From Bacillota bacterium (lineage in GTDB: Bacteria; Bacillota; Limnochordia; Darwinibacteriales; Darwinibacteriaceae), in assembly GCA_012521465.1 (NCBI GenBank), contig JAAYMI010000171.1, positions 1 through 33,385 of the forward strand: a stretch of DNA of 33,385 nucleotides, in the 5' to 3' direction. Shown piece by piece: positions 7,561 to 15,041 of this stretch. The notes under the pieces are model-generated. The model had not been told where the DNA came from. It was given only the letters and a program-made list of their open reading frames with translations, and made no database searches. Every line of letters begins with the position of its first letter. The first letter of the stretch is position 1. The position numbers and the translations under genes were made by a program.

Positions 7561-7797
7561 GTGCGAAAAGAACCTAAACCAGATGATCGGCGCGACAATG
7601 TCGACCGCTTGCAGGAACAGGTCGTGAATACCATTGAAAACCTGGAGGCGGCTCATGAGACGCTTCGCAACGAGGATCTTCCTCCTGAACAGCGAGAGCG
7701 GATTATCGCGAAAAACCGCCGGCGGGAGGAGGCCATTGCCGCCAAGCGAGAGGAGATTAAGGACGAATACGAGTTCCAACAGCGGCAGAAAGATTAG
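7561..7797 (+). CDS. tlp: Small acid-soluble spore protein, Tlp family
   Basis: This 78-aa, highly charged protein has the Tlp signature: PDDRRDNVDRLQE near the N-terminus, NTIENLEAAHETL, then KNRRREEAIAAKREEIKDE. Bacillus Tlp is about 83 aa and is made only in the developing forespore, where it is a minor spore-core protein. The GTG at 7561 is preceded by AAAGGTGG at 7 nt, and its MRKEPKPDDR start fits the family better than an upstream in-frame GTG at 7540. No signal peptide is present. The gene is the clearest evidence in the window that the organism makes endospores. It probably has its own forespore promoter, and a terminator follows. Confidence 0.9.
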   Translation: MRKEPKPDDRRDNVDRLQEQVVNTIENLEAAHETLRNEDLPPEQRERIIAKNRRREEAIAAKREEIKDEYEFQQRQKD

Positions 7798-7816
7798 CTA
7801 TTCCGAGGTTCAAGGT

Positions 7817-7849
7817 GCGTGTGCTGGCACTCCAGGCACGCGCTTTTCT
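7817..7849 (+). terminator. Rho-independent terminator after tlp
   Basis: The stem GCGTGTGCTGG / CCAGGCACGCGC (one bulged G, one G-T pair) with a CACT loop is followed by TTTTCT. Confidence 0.7.
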
Positions 7850-7919
7850 ATCATAACAGGATTCAGCGCCTGTGGCGGCAAATAGTAGTATTGTAAAGAA
7901 AAGGAAGGAGTGGATCGAC

Positions 7920-8426
7920 ATGGATGTTCGTACCGCCATTGAAAAGCGGCGCAGTATCCGAAGCTACACTGACCAGAAGCTCAGCAGGGAGCAGATTGAC
8001 CGCCTCCTCGCTGCGGCTCACCTTGCGCCTTCAGCTCGCAACCGCCAGGAGTGGAGATTCATCGCCGTCACAGATAGCACACTCATTGCCAAGCTTGCGC
8101 AGCTGTCGGAGCAGGAGTTTATGGCGGAGGCTCCCTTAGTGATCGTTGGTGTTGGCCTAGAGCCAGAGCGAGTGATGCGGTGCGGGATACCGCCTTACAT
8201 CGTCGATGTGACAATTGCCCTCACTCAGGTTTCACTGCTAGCCGTCGAAATGGGCCTCGGCACCTGTTGGATCGGGGGGTATCCGCAGGAGGAAATCAGG
8301 CAGCTCTTAGGAGTTCCCGACAAACATACCATAGTTATGCTCATGACTGTGGGCTATCCCGCTGAAGAACCAGCTCCAAAGCCGCGCCTTCCCTTTGCTG
8401 AAGTTGTCTCGTATGACAAGTTCTAG
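7920..8426 (+). CDS. Nitroreductase family FMN-dependent oxidoreductase
   Basis: This compact 168-aa nitroreductase-fold protein shows the FMN phosphate-binding pattern EKRRSIRSYTDQKL at the N-terminus and LAPSARNRQEWRFI near residue 40. The C-terminal half has LGTCWIGGYPQEEIRQLLGVP. Such enzymes use NAD(P)H to reduce nitro compounds, quinones or other electron acceptors; the substrate cannot be read from sequence. The start at ATG 7920 follows AAGGAAGGAG. The tlp terminator separates it from the gene upstream. The MscS channel gene follows 20 nt downstream, so the two may be cotranscribed. No iron-sulfur domain is fused. Confidence 0.85.
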   Translation: MDVRTAIEKRRSIRSYTDQKLSREQIDRLLAAAHLAPSARNRQEWRFIAVTDSTLIAKLAQLSEQEFMAEAPLVIVGVGLEPERVMRCGIPPYIVDVTIALTQVSLLAVEMGLGTCWIGGYPQEEIRQLLGVPDKHTIVMLMTVGYPAEEPAPKPRLPFAEVVSYDKF

Positions 8427-8446
8427 GCAGGGGAGGCTGTGCTGAA

Positions 8447-9265
8447 ATGGACGCCATGTCTGTTGTTTCTGGTCTTTGGGGTATTGTGGTGCAGTATGCT
8501 GGCAGGTTGATACTGGCTGCTGTAGTTTTCTTCGGTGGGCGCCAATTGGTAAACCTTGCGATCAATCTGACAGAGCGGCGGATGAGCAAGGTGAATGTGG
8601 ACGAATCGCTGCACACATTTTTGTCTTCCCTTCTCCGCATGGCACTGCAGGCCTTGCTGCTGCTGTCGGTAGCAGCGACAGCAGGAATAGAAGTAACATC
8701 GTTTGTGGCCCTGATCGGGGCAGCGGGCCTAGCCATCGGCCTAGCTTTCCAGGGCTCCCTATCAAACTTCGCCGGCGGAGTCCTGATTCTGCTCTTGAAA
8801 CCCTTTAAAGTCGGAGACTTTATCGAAGCTGGGGGTTATTCCGGTACAGTCAAGGAGATTCAAGTGTTCTATACTATCCTGCACACCCCCGACAACCAGA
8901 AGGTAATTCTGCCTAACTCGACTCTGTCGAACGCCACTACAGTCAACTACTCCGCGAATCCAATTCGCCGGGCGAATATCAAGGTGTTAATATCCTACGA
9001 CTCTGACATTCAGCAGGTGAAAGAAGTACTTCTCAATGCTGCAAAGTCCATCCCACAGGTGCTGGATGACCCTGCGCCTTTTGTGGCCTTCGGTGAGTTC
9101 AACCCCCACGGTATGGTGTTTTATGTGAGGGTATGGGCACCTCTGCCAGACTTTTGGACATGTTACTTCAAGCTGCATGAGAATATCAAGGAGGGACTAG
9201 ATGCCGCAGGCATTGAGATCCCCTACGACCAGCTGGATGTGCACCTTAGACAGGAAGCAAAATAA
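8447..9265 (+). CDS. mscS: Small-conductance mechanosensitive channel (MscS family)
   Basis: This 272-aa channel is close to the E. coli MscS length (286 aa). Three N-terminal membrane segments are visible. The third is the pore helix, with the Gly/Ala-rich GAAGLAIGLAFQGSLSNFAGG pattern, followed by LLLKPFKVGDFIEAG, which starts the cytoplasmic beta domain. A conserved TPDNQKVILPNSTLSNATTVNYS segment and an alpha/beta C-terminal domain follow. MscS channels open under membrane tension and release solutes during hypo-osmotic shock. The ribosome-binding site GGGGAGG lies about 10 nt before ATG 8447 (a second in-frame ATG is at 8456). The gene ends in a strong bidirectional hairpin. Confidence 0.93.
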   Translation: MDAMSVVSGLWGIVVQYAGRLILAAVVFFGGRQLVNLAINLTERRMSKVNVDESLHTFLSSLLRMALQALLLLSVAATAGIEVTSFVALIGAAGLAIGLAFQGSLSNFAGGVLILLLKPFKVGDFIEAGGYSGTVKEIQVFYTILHTPDNQKVILPNSTLSNATTVNYSANPIRRANIKVLISYDSDIQQVKEVLLNAAKSIPQVLDDPAPFVAFGEFNPHGMVFYVRVWAPLPDFWTCYFKLHENIKEGLDAAGIEIPYDQLDVHLRQEAK

Positions 9266-9291
9266 GAAAACCGGCAGCCGCCGGTTTTCTT
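9264..9291. terminator. Bidirectional terminator between mscS and ugpE
   Basis: A perfect 12-bp stem (AAGAAAACCGGC / GCCGGTTTTCTT) with a 4-nt AGCC loop overlaps the mscS stop codon. A-rich and U-rich arms on both strands let it serve both convergent genes; ugpE ends 4 nt away. Confidence 0.85.
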
Positions 9292-9295
9292 ACTT

Positions 9296-10123
9296 CTACT
9301 TGGTTGTCTGCATCGCAATTCCCTGCGCAAACTGCCGGCGGAAGATGATGAGCACAATCAGCGGCGGCAGCATGATAATGAGAAGGCCCGCCATAATGAT
9401 GTGCCACTCCGCTGCTCCTCGCTCGGAGGTGTACAGCATGCGCAGACCAATCTGGGCCACCCGCATATCCGCTGCGGTAGTGGCGATGTTCGGCCAGAGG
9501 TATTCATTCCACATATAGACGAACTCAATCACCAGCAGCGCCGCCACATTGGTCCAGGACAGCGGCAGGAGGATGTGCCACAGGTACTTCATGGGCGTGG
9601 CGCCATCGACGCGGGCCGCATCAGCCAATTCCTCTGGCACTGTGAGGTAAAACTGCCGGAAGAGAATGATTCCCGTAGTACTGGCAAAATACGGAATGGT
9701 GAGGGCTCGATAGGTGTTCAGCCAGTTCCAGTTGGCCATCATCCGGTACAAAGGGATGACGCGCACTGGGAGCGGCATCATCTGAGTCACCATACACAAG
9801 GGAAACAGGAACCAGTTCCCGCGGAACTTGAAGTGGGTAAAGGCGAAGGCCGCGAGGATGGAGAACACAATCTTGCCGAATGCCACCACTACTGCGATGA
9901 TCGAGCTGTTAGTCAGGAGCCTGCCCATGTTGACCCTCACCCAGGCTTCTTTGAGATTGTTCCAAAGCTGGTTTCCTGGGCGGAGGATGGGCGGGAAAGC
10001 GTAGGCATCCTGATGGGTGTGGGTGGCCATGACAAAGGCATAGTACATCGGAAAAGCAACCGCCACTAAGGTGATAATCAAGATGGCGTGGGTCAGCACG
10101 GTATTGATCGTTTTGCGTTTCAT
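9296..10123 (-). CDS. ugpE: ABC transporter permease, glycerol-3-phosphate type (UgpE)
   Basis: This 275-aa permease has six predicted membrane helices and the EAA loop that contacts the ATPase (ELADAARVDGATPMKYLWHILLPLS). Its N-terminus (FPMYYAFVMATHT), LPVRVIPLYR and VYMWNEYLWP segments closely follow E. coli UgpE, more than MalG. It forms a heterodimer with UgpA to import glycerol-3-phosphate or glycerophosphodiesters. The ribosome-binding site is GGGAGGGTGA. It is the last gene of the ugpB-ugpA-ugpE operon, 17 nt after ugpA. No ATPase gene is linked, so a shared UgpC/MsmK-type ATPase encoded elsewhere would be needed. Confidence 0.88.
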   Translation of the reverse strand: MKRKTINTVLTHAILIITLVAVAFPMYYAFVMATHTHQDAYAFPPILRPGNQLWNNLKEAWVRVNMGRLLTNSSIIAVVVAFGKIVFSILAAFAFTHFKFRGNWFLFPLCMVTQMMPLPVRVIPLYRMMANWNWLNTYRALTIPYFASTTGIILFRQFYLTVPEELADAARVDGATPMKYLWHILLPLSWTNVAALLVIEFVYMWNEYLWPNIATTAADMRVAQIGLRMLYTSERGAAEWHIIMAGLLIIMLPPLIVLIIFRRQFAQGIAMQTTK

Positions 10124-10140
10124 GGGCTGTCACCCTCCCT

Positions 10141-11022
10141 TTAGCGGTGATAAACCGCTTTTCTAGTAGATGTGTAGATCTGTACAGCCCCCACTACGGC
10201 AATCAGCACAAAGAGAAATACTGATTGGGCGGCAGCCTGCCCTTCCTGCATCCGGCCGAATCCATCCCGGTAGATCTTGTAAATCAGAAACTCGGTAGCC
10301 CGGTTTGGTCCGCCTTGGGTTACCACGTCGATCATACCGAACGATTGGAAGAAGGCATACACTGTATTGACAAACACCAAGAAGGCGGTGGTAGGGCTCA
10401 GCATGGGGAACGTCACGACCCAGAAGGTCTGCCAGGTAGTGGCTCCATCGATCCAGGCTGCCTCTTTCAGTTCATGGGGAACATTTTGCAGACCTGCCAC
10501 GAAGAAGCAGATGTTGTAGCCCAGCATTACCCATACAGATGCAGCTGTTACCAGCAGAAATGCTGCTACAGGATCAGTGAAATAATTGATGGAAAAACCT
10601 GTGGCACTGCTGATGAGGCGCGCCATGATTCCAATGGAAGGGTCGAAGATCAGAGACCACATGACACCGGCAATGATGGGCGACATTGCGTATGTCCAGA
10701 TAAATGCGATCTGATAGAAAGCTGCACCGCGAATCTTCTGGGTGGTGAGGAGCGCGATACACAGGGCAATGGTTAAGCCCACGCCGATTACTAGTACGGA
10801 GAAGATCATGGTGTTTCTGAAGCTGAACAGGTACTCAGATGAGGCAAACATCTCAACGTAGTTCCGCCATCCCACGTTGCGCAGCGCACCAAATGGGGAA
10901 ACCCGGTGGAACGACAGATAAATCGCCTGCCCAAATGGAATGATCAGAAAAATGAAAATCACGGCAACGGATGGCAAAACCAAGCCATAGGGCAGAAAGC
11001 GGTGATTGGGGAATCTATTCAA
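10141..11022 (-). CDS. ugpA: ABC transporter permease, glycerol-3-phosphate type (UgpA)
   Basis: This 293-aa permease has six membrane segments and the EAA loop KEAAWIDGATTWQTFWVVTFPML. Similarity to E. coli UgpA is visible in LPYGLVLPS, VSPFGALRNVGWRNYVEMF, VYAFFQSFGMIDVVTQGGPN and TEFLIYKIYRDGF. It pairs with UgpE. The start is a TTG at 11022 with GAGGAGG 7 nt upstream; no better ATG exists. Two hairpins separate it from ugpB, which may lower permease expression relative to the binding protein. Neighbouring genes support glycerol-phosphate uptake, although sugar specificity cannot be excluded by sequence alone. Confidence 0.9.
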   Translation of the reverse strand: MNRFPNHRFLPYGLVLPSVAVIFIFLIIPFGQAIYLSFHRVSPFGALRNVGWRNYVEMFASSEYLFSFRNTMIFSVLVIGVGLTIALCIALLTTQKIRGAAFYQIAFIWTYAMSPIIAGVMWSLIFDPSIGIMARLISSATGFSINYFTDPVAAFLLVTAASVWVMLGYNICFFVAGLQNVPHELKEAAWIDGATTWQTFWVVTFPMLSPTTAFLVFVNTVYAFFQSFGMIDVVTQGGPNRATEFLIYKIYRDGFGRMQEGQAAAQSVFLFVLIAVVGAVQIYTSTRKAVYHR

Positions 11023-11055
11023 TTTAGAACCTCCTCGTACTCCTTAAATGTAAAG

Positions 11056-11084
11056 ATCACCGGAGGAAAGGCTCCTCCGGTGAT
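11056..11084 (-). promoter_or_regulatory. Intercistronic stem-loop between ugpB and ugpA
   Basis: A 12-bp perfect stem (ATCACCGGAGGA / TCCTCCGGTGAT) with a 5-nt loop lies in the 94-nt gap after ugpB. On the transcribed strand the following sequence is only weakly U-rich (CTTTACATTT). Partial termination or mRNA 3'-end protection that favours binding-protein expression is likely, as known for other ABC operons. Confidence 0.6.
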
Positions 11085-11091
11085 AACATTC

Positions 11092-11106
11092 AGGAGTAGC
11101 ACTCCT
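11092..11106 (-). repeat. Small second hairpin after ugpB
   Basis: AGGAGT-AGC-ACTCCT forms a perfect 6-bp stem 10 nt past the ugpB stop codon, just before the larger stem-loop. Confidence 0.45.
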
Positions 11107-11116
11107 AAAACAGATC

Positions 11117-12445
11117 TTATTCGAAGAACTCGTTGTATTCTGCCAAGAGTGCGTTGATCTGCTGGGCAGAATACTCGAGAGCGGCCCGCTGATCCTCGCC
11201 GTTGGCGATCCTCTCAAGGGCGGTTCTGACCCATTCCCGAGCTTGAGCGAAGGGACCCATCCTCATGCCGGCAGAGGCATCGGTATCAGTTTTGCCGCTG
11301 AGGATCTGCAGGAACGCAGTGAGGTGATTCGGGCTCTGAGTGAACCAGCCTTCGTCCATGAGGGCCTTCACCGCGGCGTTCGTTGCCGGGAAGTAGCCGG
11401 TGTTCTTATGCCAGTACACGCTCACATCGGTGCGGGAGAGGTACTTGAAGAACTCAAAGATCACCCGCAGTTCGTCGTTGCTTACCCGATTGGAGACATA
11501 CAAGCTGTTGCCGCCGATCAGGGAGTTGCCCCGAGCGTACTTCGGATTGGCCAGGCGAGGCAGGAATGTGGTGCGCACTTCGAAACTATCCCCAACGGTT
11601 GTCAGAATACCGTCCAGGGAGGAGGTAGACTGCATCAGGAATGTGATTTCGCCGCTCTGAAAAGCAGCATTGGCGTTGTATTCAGCACCACCGTAAATCC
11701 ACACATCGTCCTCTGCCATCTTGGCCCAGATGGAAAGGAGCTCATCAGTGAACTCGTTCGGCCAGCTGACTTCGGTCGGACGGCCGGAGCGGCCGTTACC
11801 CATGTTAGCGTATTCCAGATCATGGAGCGCCAGGGCATTTTCAAACATCCAATCCGGCCAGCCAAAGGATAGAGCGTTCTTCACAACGCCAGCCTGGACA
11901 AGCTTGAGGCCGTATTCATACATCTCTTCCCAGGTTGTGGGAGGCTTATTAGGATCAAGGCCCGCTGCCCGGAAGTGGTCAGCATTGTAGTAGATCATGG
12001 CCGTGGACGAAGCAAAGGGCCAGGACCAGAGATTGCCATCCTTGGAGTAATACTGCACGATCGGCCTGATGTACTGCCCGAAGTCCCAGGTTTCGCCCAG
12101 CCGTTCTGGAATCTGGTATGCAGGAATGATCATGCCGCTGTCATGCATGGTTTGGGTTCCCACTTCATAGATCTGTACGATACCTGGCTCTTGGTTAGCT
12201 TGATAAGCAGCTCTAAACCGTGTCAAGCACTCTTCATAGGTTCCAACAAGAACTGGTTCAATCTGCATCAAGGGATTGAGGGCGTTAAAGTCTTCTACTA
12301 CTTTGTTCAGTACATTCAAGCGCGAGCCTGTCATGCTGTGCCAGAACTCAACGGTGACCGGCTGCTGCGCTGCCGCGATCCCGCTCAAGGTGAGGATCAG
12401 GGCGAGCGCTACAAAAAAAAGACTTGATTTTCGCATTCGATACAT
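11117..12445 (-). CDS. ugpB: Glycerol-3-phosphate-type ABC substrate-binding protein (UgpB)
   Basis: The product is about 442 aa. A signal peptide (RKSSLFFVALALILTLSGIAAAQ) with an AAA-Q type cleavage site and no lipobox Cys points to a soluble exported protein. Similarity to E. coli UgpB is clear: VEFWHSMTG, IVQIYEVGTQTMHDSG, the FASSTAMIYYNADHFRAAGLDP region, IGGNSLYV and VYWHKNTGYFPATNAAV. It captures glycerol-3-phosphate or a related ligand and delivers it to UgpAE. The ATG at 12445 has AGGAGG 8 nt upstream; an upstream in-frame GTG overlaps that site and a later ATG (12436) is less well placed. It is the first gene of the ugp operon. Confidence 0.92.
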   Translation of the reverse strand: MYRMRKSSLFFVALALILTLSGIAAAQQPVTVEFWHSMTGSRLNVLNKVVEDFNALNPLMQIEPVLVGTYEECLTRFRAAYQANQEPGIVQIYEVGTQTMHDSGMIIPAYQIPERLGETWDFGQYIRPIVQYYSKDGNLWSWPFASSTAMIYYNADHFRAAGLDPNKPPTTWEEMYEYGLKLVQAGVVKNALSFGWPDWMFENALALHDLEYANMGNGRSGRPTEVSWPNEFTDELLSIWAKMAEDDVWIYGGAEYNANAAFQSGEITFLMQSTSSLDGILTTVGDSFEVRTTFLPRLANPKYARGNSLIGGNSLYVSNRVSNDELRVIFEFFKYLSRTDVSVYWHKNTGYFPATNAAVKALMDEGWFTQSPNHLTAFLQILSGKTDTDASAGMRMGPFAQAREWVRTALERIANGEDQRAALEYSAQQINALLAEYNEFFE

Positions 12446-12466
12446 TACAAGCACCTCCTAGTGTAT

Positions 12467-12480
12467 TTACGCCGACGTAA
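12467..12480. promoter_or_regulatory. Operator-like palindrome upstream of ugpB
   Basis: TTACG-N4-CGTAA is a perfect 5-4-5 inverted repeat 21 nt before the ugpB start. It sits within a weak promoter-like region (TTTGGC, 17 nt, TAAATA on the minus strand). A repressor could bind here, but no regulator gene is linked. Confidence 0.35.
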
Positions 12481-12532
12481 CAATTCGCCAAAGGCGCCTG
12501 TTTTCCTGCTGTGCAGATCTTATTTTCGCAAC

Positions 12533-12564
12533 AAAAGACCAACAACTACCGCTGTTGGCCTTTT
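12533..12564 (-). terminator. Rho-independent terminator after patB
   Basis: On the minus strand a 12-bp stem (AAAAGGCCAACA / TGTTGGTCTTTT, one G-T pair) ends in a U-rich arm, 21 nt after the patB stop. Confidence 0.8.
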
Positions 12565-12585
12565 GCCCGTTAACACTGCTTCACA

Positions 12586-13758
12586 TTACAGCTTTTCGAA
12601 GGCATTTTCCATTTGAAGGAGGGCTTTCGTAATGGTCTGGCGCGGGCAGGCAATATTCATGCGCTGAAAACCTACTCCCATTTGGCCAAACATCGCACCG
12701 TCATTGAGGGCGACCCTGGCTTCTGTTGCGAGGAAACGGTTCAGTTTATCGGGAGGGATAGGCAGTGCCCGGCAGTCCAGCCACAATAGATATGTCCCTT
12801 CCGGTGGGAGCACCTTAATGGCAGGCATACGCTTTTCTAGCTCCGCTAGTGTATATTCCACATTTCCTTTGAGGTAATCCCTAAGCTCATCGAGCCAAGG
12901 GGCACAGTGCCTGTAGGCCGCTTCTGCGCCTCGTACGCCAAAGGCGTTCATTCCCCCGAGGGATAGTCTCTGCATGGTCTTGCAGTATCTTTCGCGCAGC
13001 TCATCGTTGCGGATGATCACATTAGAGAGGTGGAAACCCGCTACATTAAAGGTTTTGCTGGGTGCCATAAAGGTGATGCACCGGGAAGCTATATCTTCGT
13101 TCAGTGATGCTAAGGGTCGGTGGCTGTGACCGGGCAGAGTTAGGTCTGCCCAGATTTCGTCTGCCAGTACCAATACCTCATACTGCTTGACCAGCTCAGC
13201 TAACTGCTGCAGTTCTGTTTCAGTCCACACCCGACCGACGGGATTGTGGGGGCTGCAGAAAATCATTGTCTTAGCCCCCTGCGCGAACTTGCGCTTCAGA
13301 TCCGCAAAATCAATGCGGTATTGCCCACCCTCAACGACCAGCTCGTTTTGGACCAGAACGCGCTCGTTGCGCTCGATCACCGCAAAGAAAGGGTGGTAGA
13401 CTGGCGGCTGGATAACGATCTGATCTCCAGGACTTGTAAAGGTTTCGACAGCCAAGGAAAGACCGGCCACCACTCCCGGACTGAACGCCAGCCACTCCTC
13501 GGGTACGTCCCACCCGTGGCGCACCGCCAGCCAGTTGCGAAAGGCCTCTACATAGCTCTCGGGGGTGCTTTCATATCCATAAAAGCCAAGCTGTGCTCGC
13601 TGTACAACTGCCTCCACCACCGGTTCCGGGGGGACAAAGTCCATATCTGCCACCCACATGGGAATCGCGATGCTGCACCCGTAGATGTCCTGGACCTTAT
13701 CCCACTTGATGGAGTTCATGCCAGAACGCTCGGTAACTACATCGAACCTACACGCCAC
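12586..13758 (-). CDS. patB: PatB/MalY-type PLP-dependent C-S lyase (aminotransferase fold)
   Basis: This 390-aa fold-type I PLP enzyme resembles Bacillus PatB along its length: NSIKWDKVQDIYG, IPMWVADMDF, FSPGVVAGLSLAV, PPVYHPFF and CSPHNPVGRVW. Asp200 (LADEI) and the Schiff-base Lys235 (APSKTFNVAG) are present, as is a C-terminal Arg (RMNIACP). PatB/MalY enzymes split cystathionine or cysteine to release a thiol, pyruvate and ammonia; some also transaminate. The start is a GTG at 13758 overlapping the malic enzyme stop codon by one base (TAGTG), so translation is probably coupled. The N-terminus from this GTG matches the family length. A terminator follows. Confidence 0.88.
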   Translation of the reverse strand: MACRFDVVTERSGMNSIKWDKVQDIYGCSIAIPMWVADMDFVPPEPVVEAVVQRAQLGFYGYESTPESYVEAFRNWLAVRHGWDVPEEWLAFSPGVVAGLSLAVETFTSPGDQIVIQPPVYHPFFAVIERNERVLVQNELVVEGGQYRIDFADLKRKFAQGAKTMIFCSPHNPVGRVWTETELQQLAELVKQYEVLVLADEIWADLTLPGHSHRPLASLNEDIASRCITFMAPSKTFNVAGFHLSNVIIRNDELRERYCKTMQRLSLGGMNAFGVRGAEAAYRHCAPWLDELRDYLKGNVEYTLAELEKRMPAIKVLPPEGTYLLWLDCRALPIPPDKLNRFLATEARVALNDGAMFGQMGVGFQRMNIACPRQTITKALLQMENAFEKL

Positions 13759-14927
13759 TACATCGCCCCCCGCGCTACTCCAGTTGCCACCGCGGTCTGG
13801 CTCACAGCAGCAGCCACCCGCTCTACGACCCGCCTATCGAAGGGTGATGGGATGATTAGGTCAGCAGTCGGCTCTTCTACAATGCTGGCGATGGCCTCGG
13901 CCGCAGCAATCTTCATGGCATCATTGATGTCAGAAGCGCGGACGTCAAGGGCGCCGCGAAAAATGCCGGGGAAGCCCAGGACATTGTTGACCTGGTTGGG
14001 ATAGTCAGATCGGCCTGTGGCTACCACGGCCGCGCCTGCACGCTTGGCTTCTTCCACGGAAATCTCAGGTTCCGGGTTAGCCAGGGCCATAATCACCGGG
14101 TTGGGGTTCATCCCCTTGACCATTTCTCCTGTCAGGACGTTGGCTGCAGAAACACCGATAAATACATCGGCTCCCACCAAGGCTTCTGCCAGTGATTGCC
14201 GCTCACCATTGGGATTGGTGGCCTGTGCAATCTCTTCCTGGGCAGGGTTGTTCGCGGGATTGCCTGGATAGAGGCGGCCTTGCTTGCCGCAGGCGCGGAG
14301 GTTGGTGTAGCCAGCTACCCTCAGCAGACGCACAATAGCGGCCCCAGCGGCTCCAATTCCATTCACTACAATAGCAGCAGATTTGTCCTTCCCCACAACC
14401 TTCAGGGCATTGATCAGGCCAGCCAGGACTACCACTGCGGTGCCGTGTTGGTCGTCGTGGAAAATAAAAATATCCGTTTCTTTTTTGAGCCGCTCTTCAA
14501 TCTCGAAACAGCGGGGTGCCGAAATGTCTTCCAGGTTGACCCCGGCGATACTGGGCTCCAAGGCCTTCACAACTCGGACAATCTCATCGGGGTCCTGTGT
14601 GTTCAGCACAAGGGGAATCGCGTTGACATCGGCAAACTCCTTAAACAGGATGGCCTTACCTTCCATGACAGGTAGGGCGGCTTCGGGTCCGATGTTGCCT
14701 AAGCCAAGGACTGCCGATCCGTCAGAGACCACGGCAATGGTGTTGCCCCGGCCGGTGTATTCAAAGATCTTTTCCTTGTCTTTGGCAATTTCACGGCATG
14801 GCTGGGCAACCCCAGGCGAATAGGCCAGGCTGAGTTCAGCGGCCGTTTTTATTTCCACTTTGCTCCTGAAGTCCAACTTCCCCCGCCACTGGCGGTGGCA
14901 TTCTAGTGCCTTTTGATATACGTCCAA
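13758..14927 (-). CDS. NAD(P)-dependent malic enzyme
   Basis: This 389-aa malic enzyme of the short bacterial type lacks a phosphotransacetylase tail. It oxidatively decarboxylates malate to pyruvate, linking the C4 and C3 pools. Visible residues include Tyr36 in LAYSPGVAQPC, Lys91 in MEGKAIL, the metal ligands in NLEDI (about 132-135) and the FHDDQHGTA motif (157-164). The nucleotide-binding VNGIGAAGAAI is near 190. The start is a TTG at 14927 with AAGGAGG 9 nt upstream; no ATG alternative keeps the N-terminus. It forms a two-gene unit with the PatB-like lyase, both producing pyruvate. Cofactor preference cannot be decided by eye. Confidence 0.9.
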   Translation of the reverse strand: MDVYQKALECHRQWRGKLDFRSKVEIKTAAELSLAYSPGVAQPCREIAKDKEKIFEYTGRGNTIAVVSDGSAVLGLGNIGPEAALPVMEGKAILFKEFADVNAIPLVLNTQDPDEIVRVVKALEPSIAGVNLEDISAPRCFEIEERLKKETDIFIFHDDQHGTAVVVLAGLINALKVVGKDKSAAIVVNGIGAAGAAIVRLLRVAGYTNLRACGKQGRLYPGNPANNPAQEEIAQATNPNGERQSLAEALVGADVFIGVSAANVLTGEMVKGMNPNPVIMALANPEPEISVEEAKRAGAAVVATGRSDYPNQVNNVLGFPGIFRGALDVRASDINDAMKIAAAEAIASIVEEPTADLIIPSPFDRRVVERVAAAVSQTAVATGVARGAM

Positions 14928-15000
14928 AACGCTTGCCCTCCTTATCTAGTCTAGCCAAGAGATTCTAATAACGGCTGGATAAATCCTTCCCGGCACCAGC

Positions 15001-15027
15001 AAAAACCCGTTGGCAAACGCCAACGGG
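15001..15027 (-). terminator. Rho-independent terminator after the RelA/SpoT-domain gene
   Basis: A perfect 9-bp stem CCCGTTGGC / GCCAACGGG with a 4-nt loop is followed on the minus strand by five U residues. It ends 15 nt downstream of the stop codon. Confidence 0.88.
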
Positions 15028-15041
15028 ACGCTCCAAACGGT

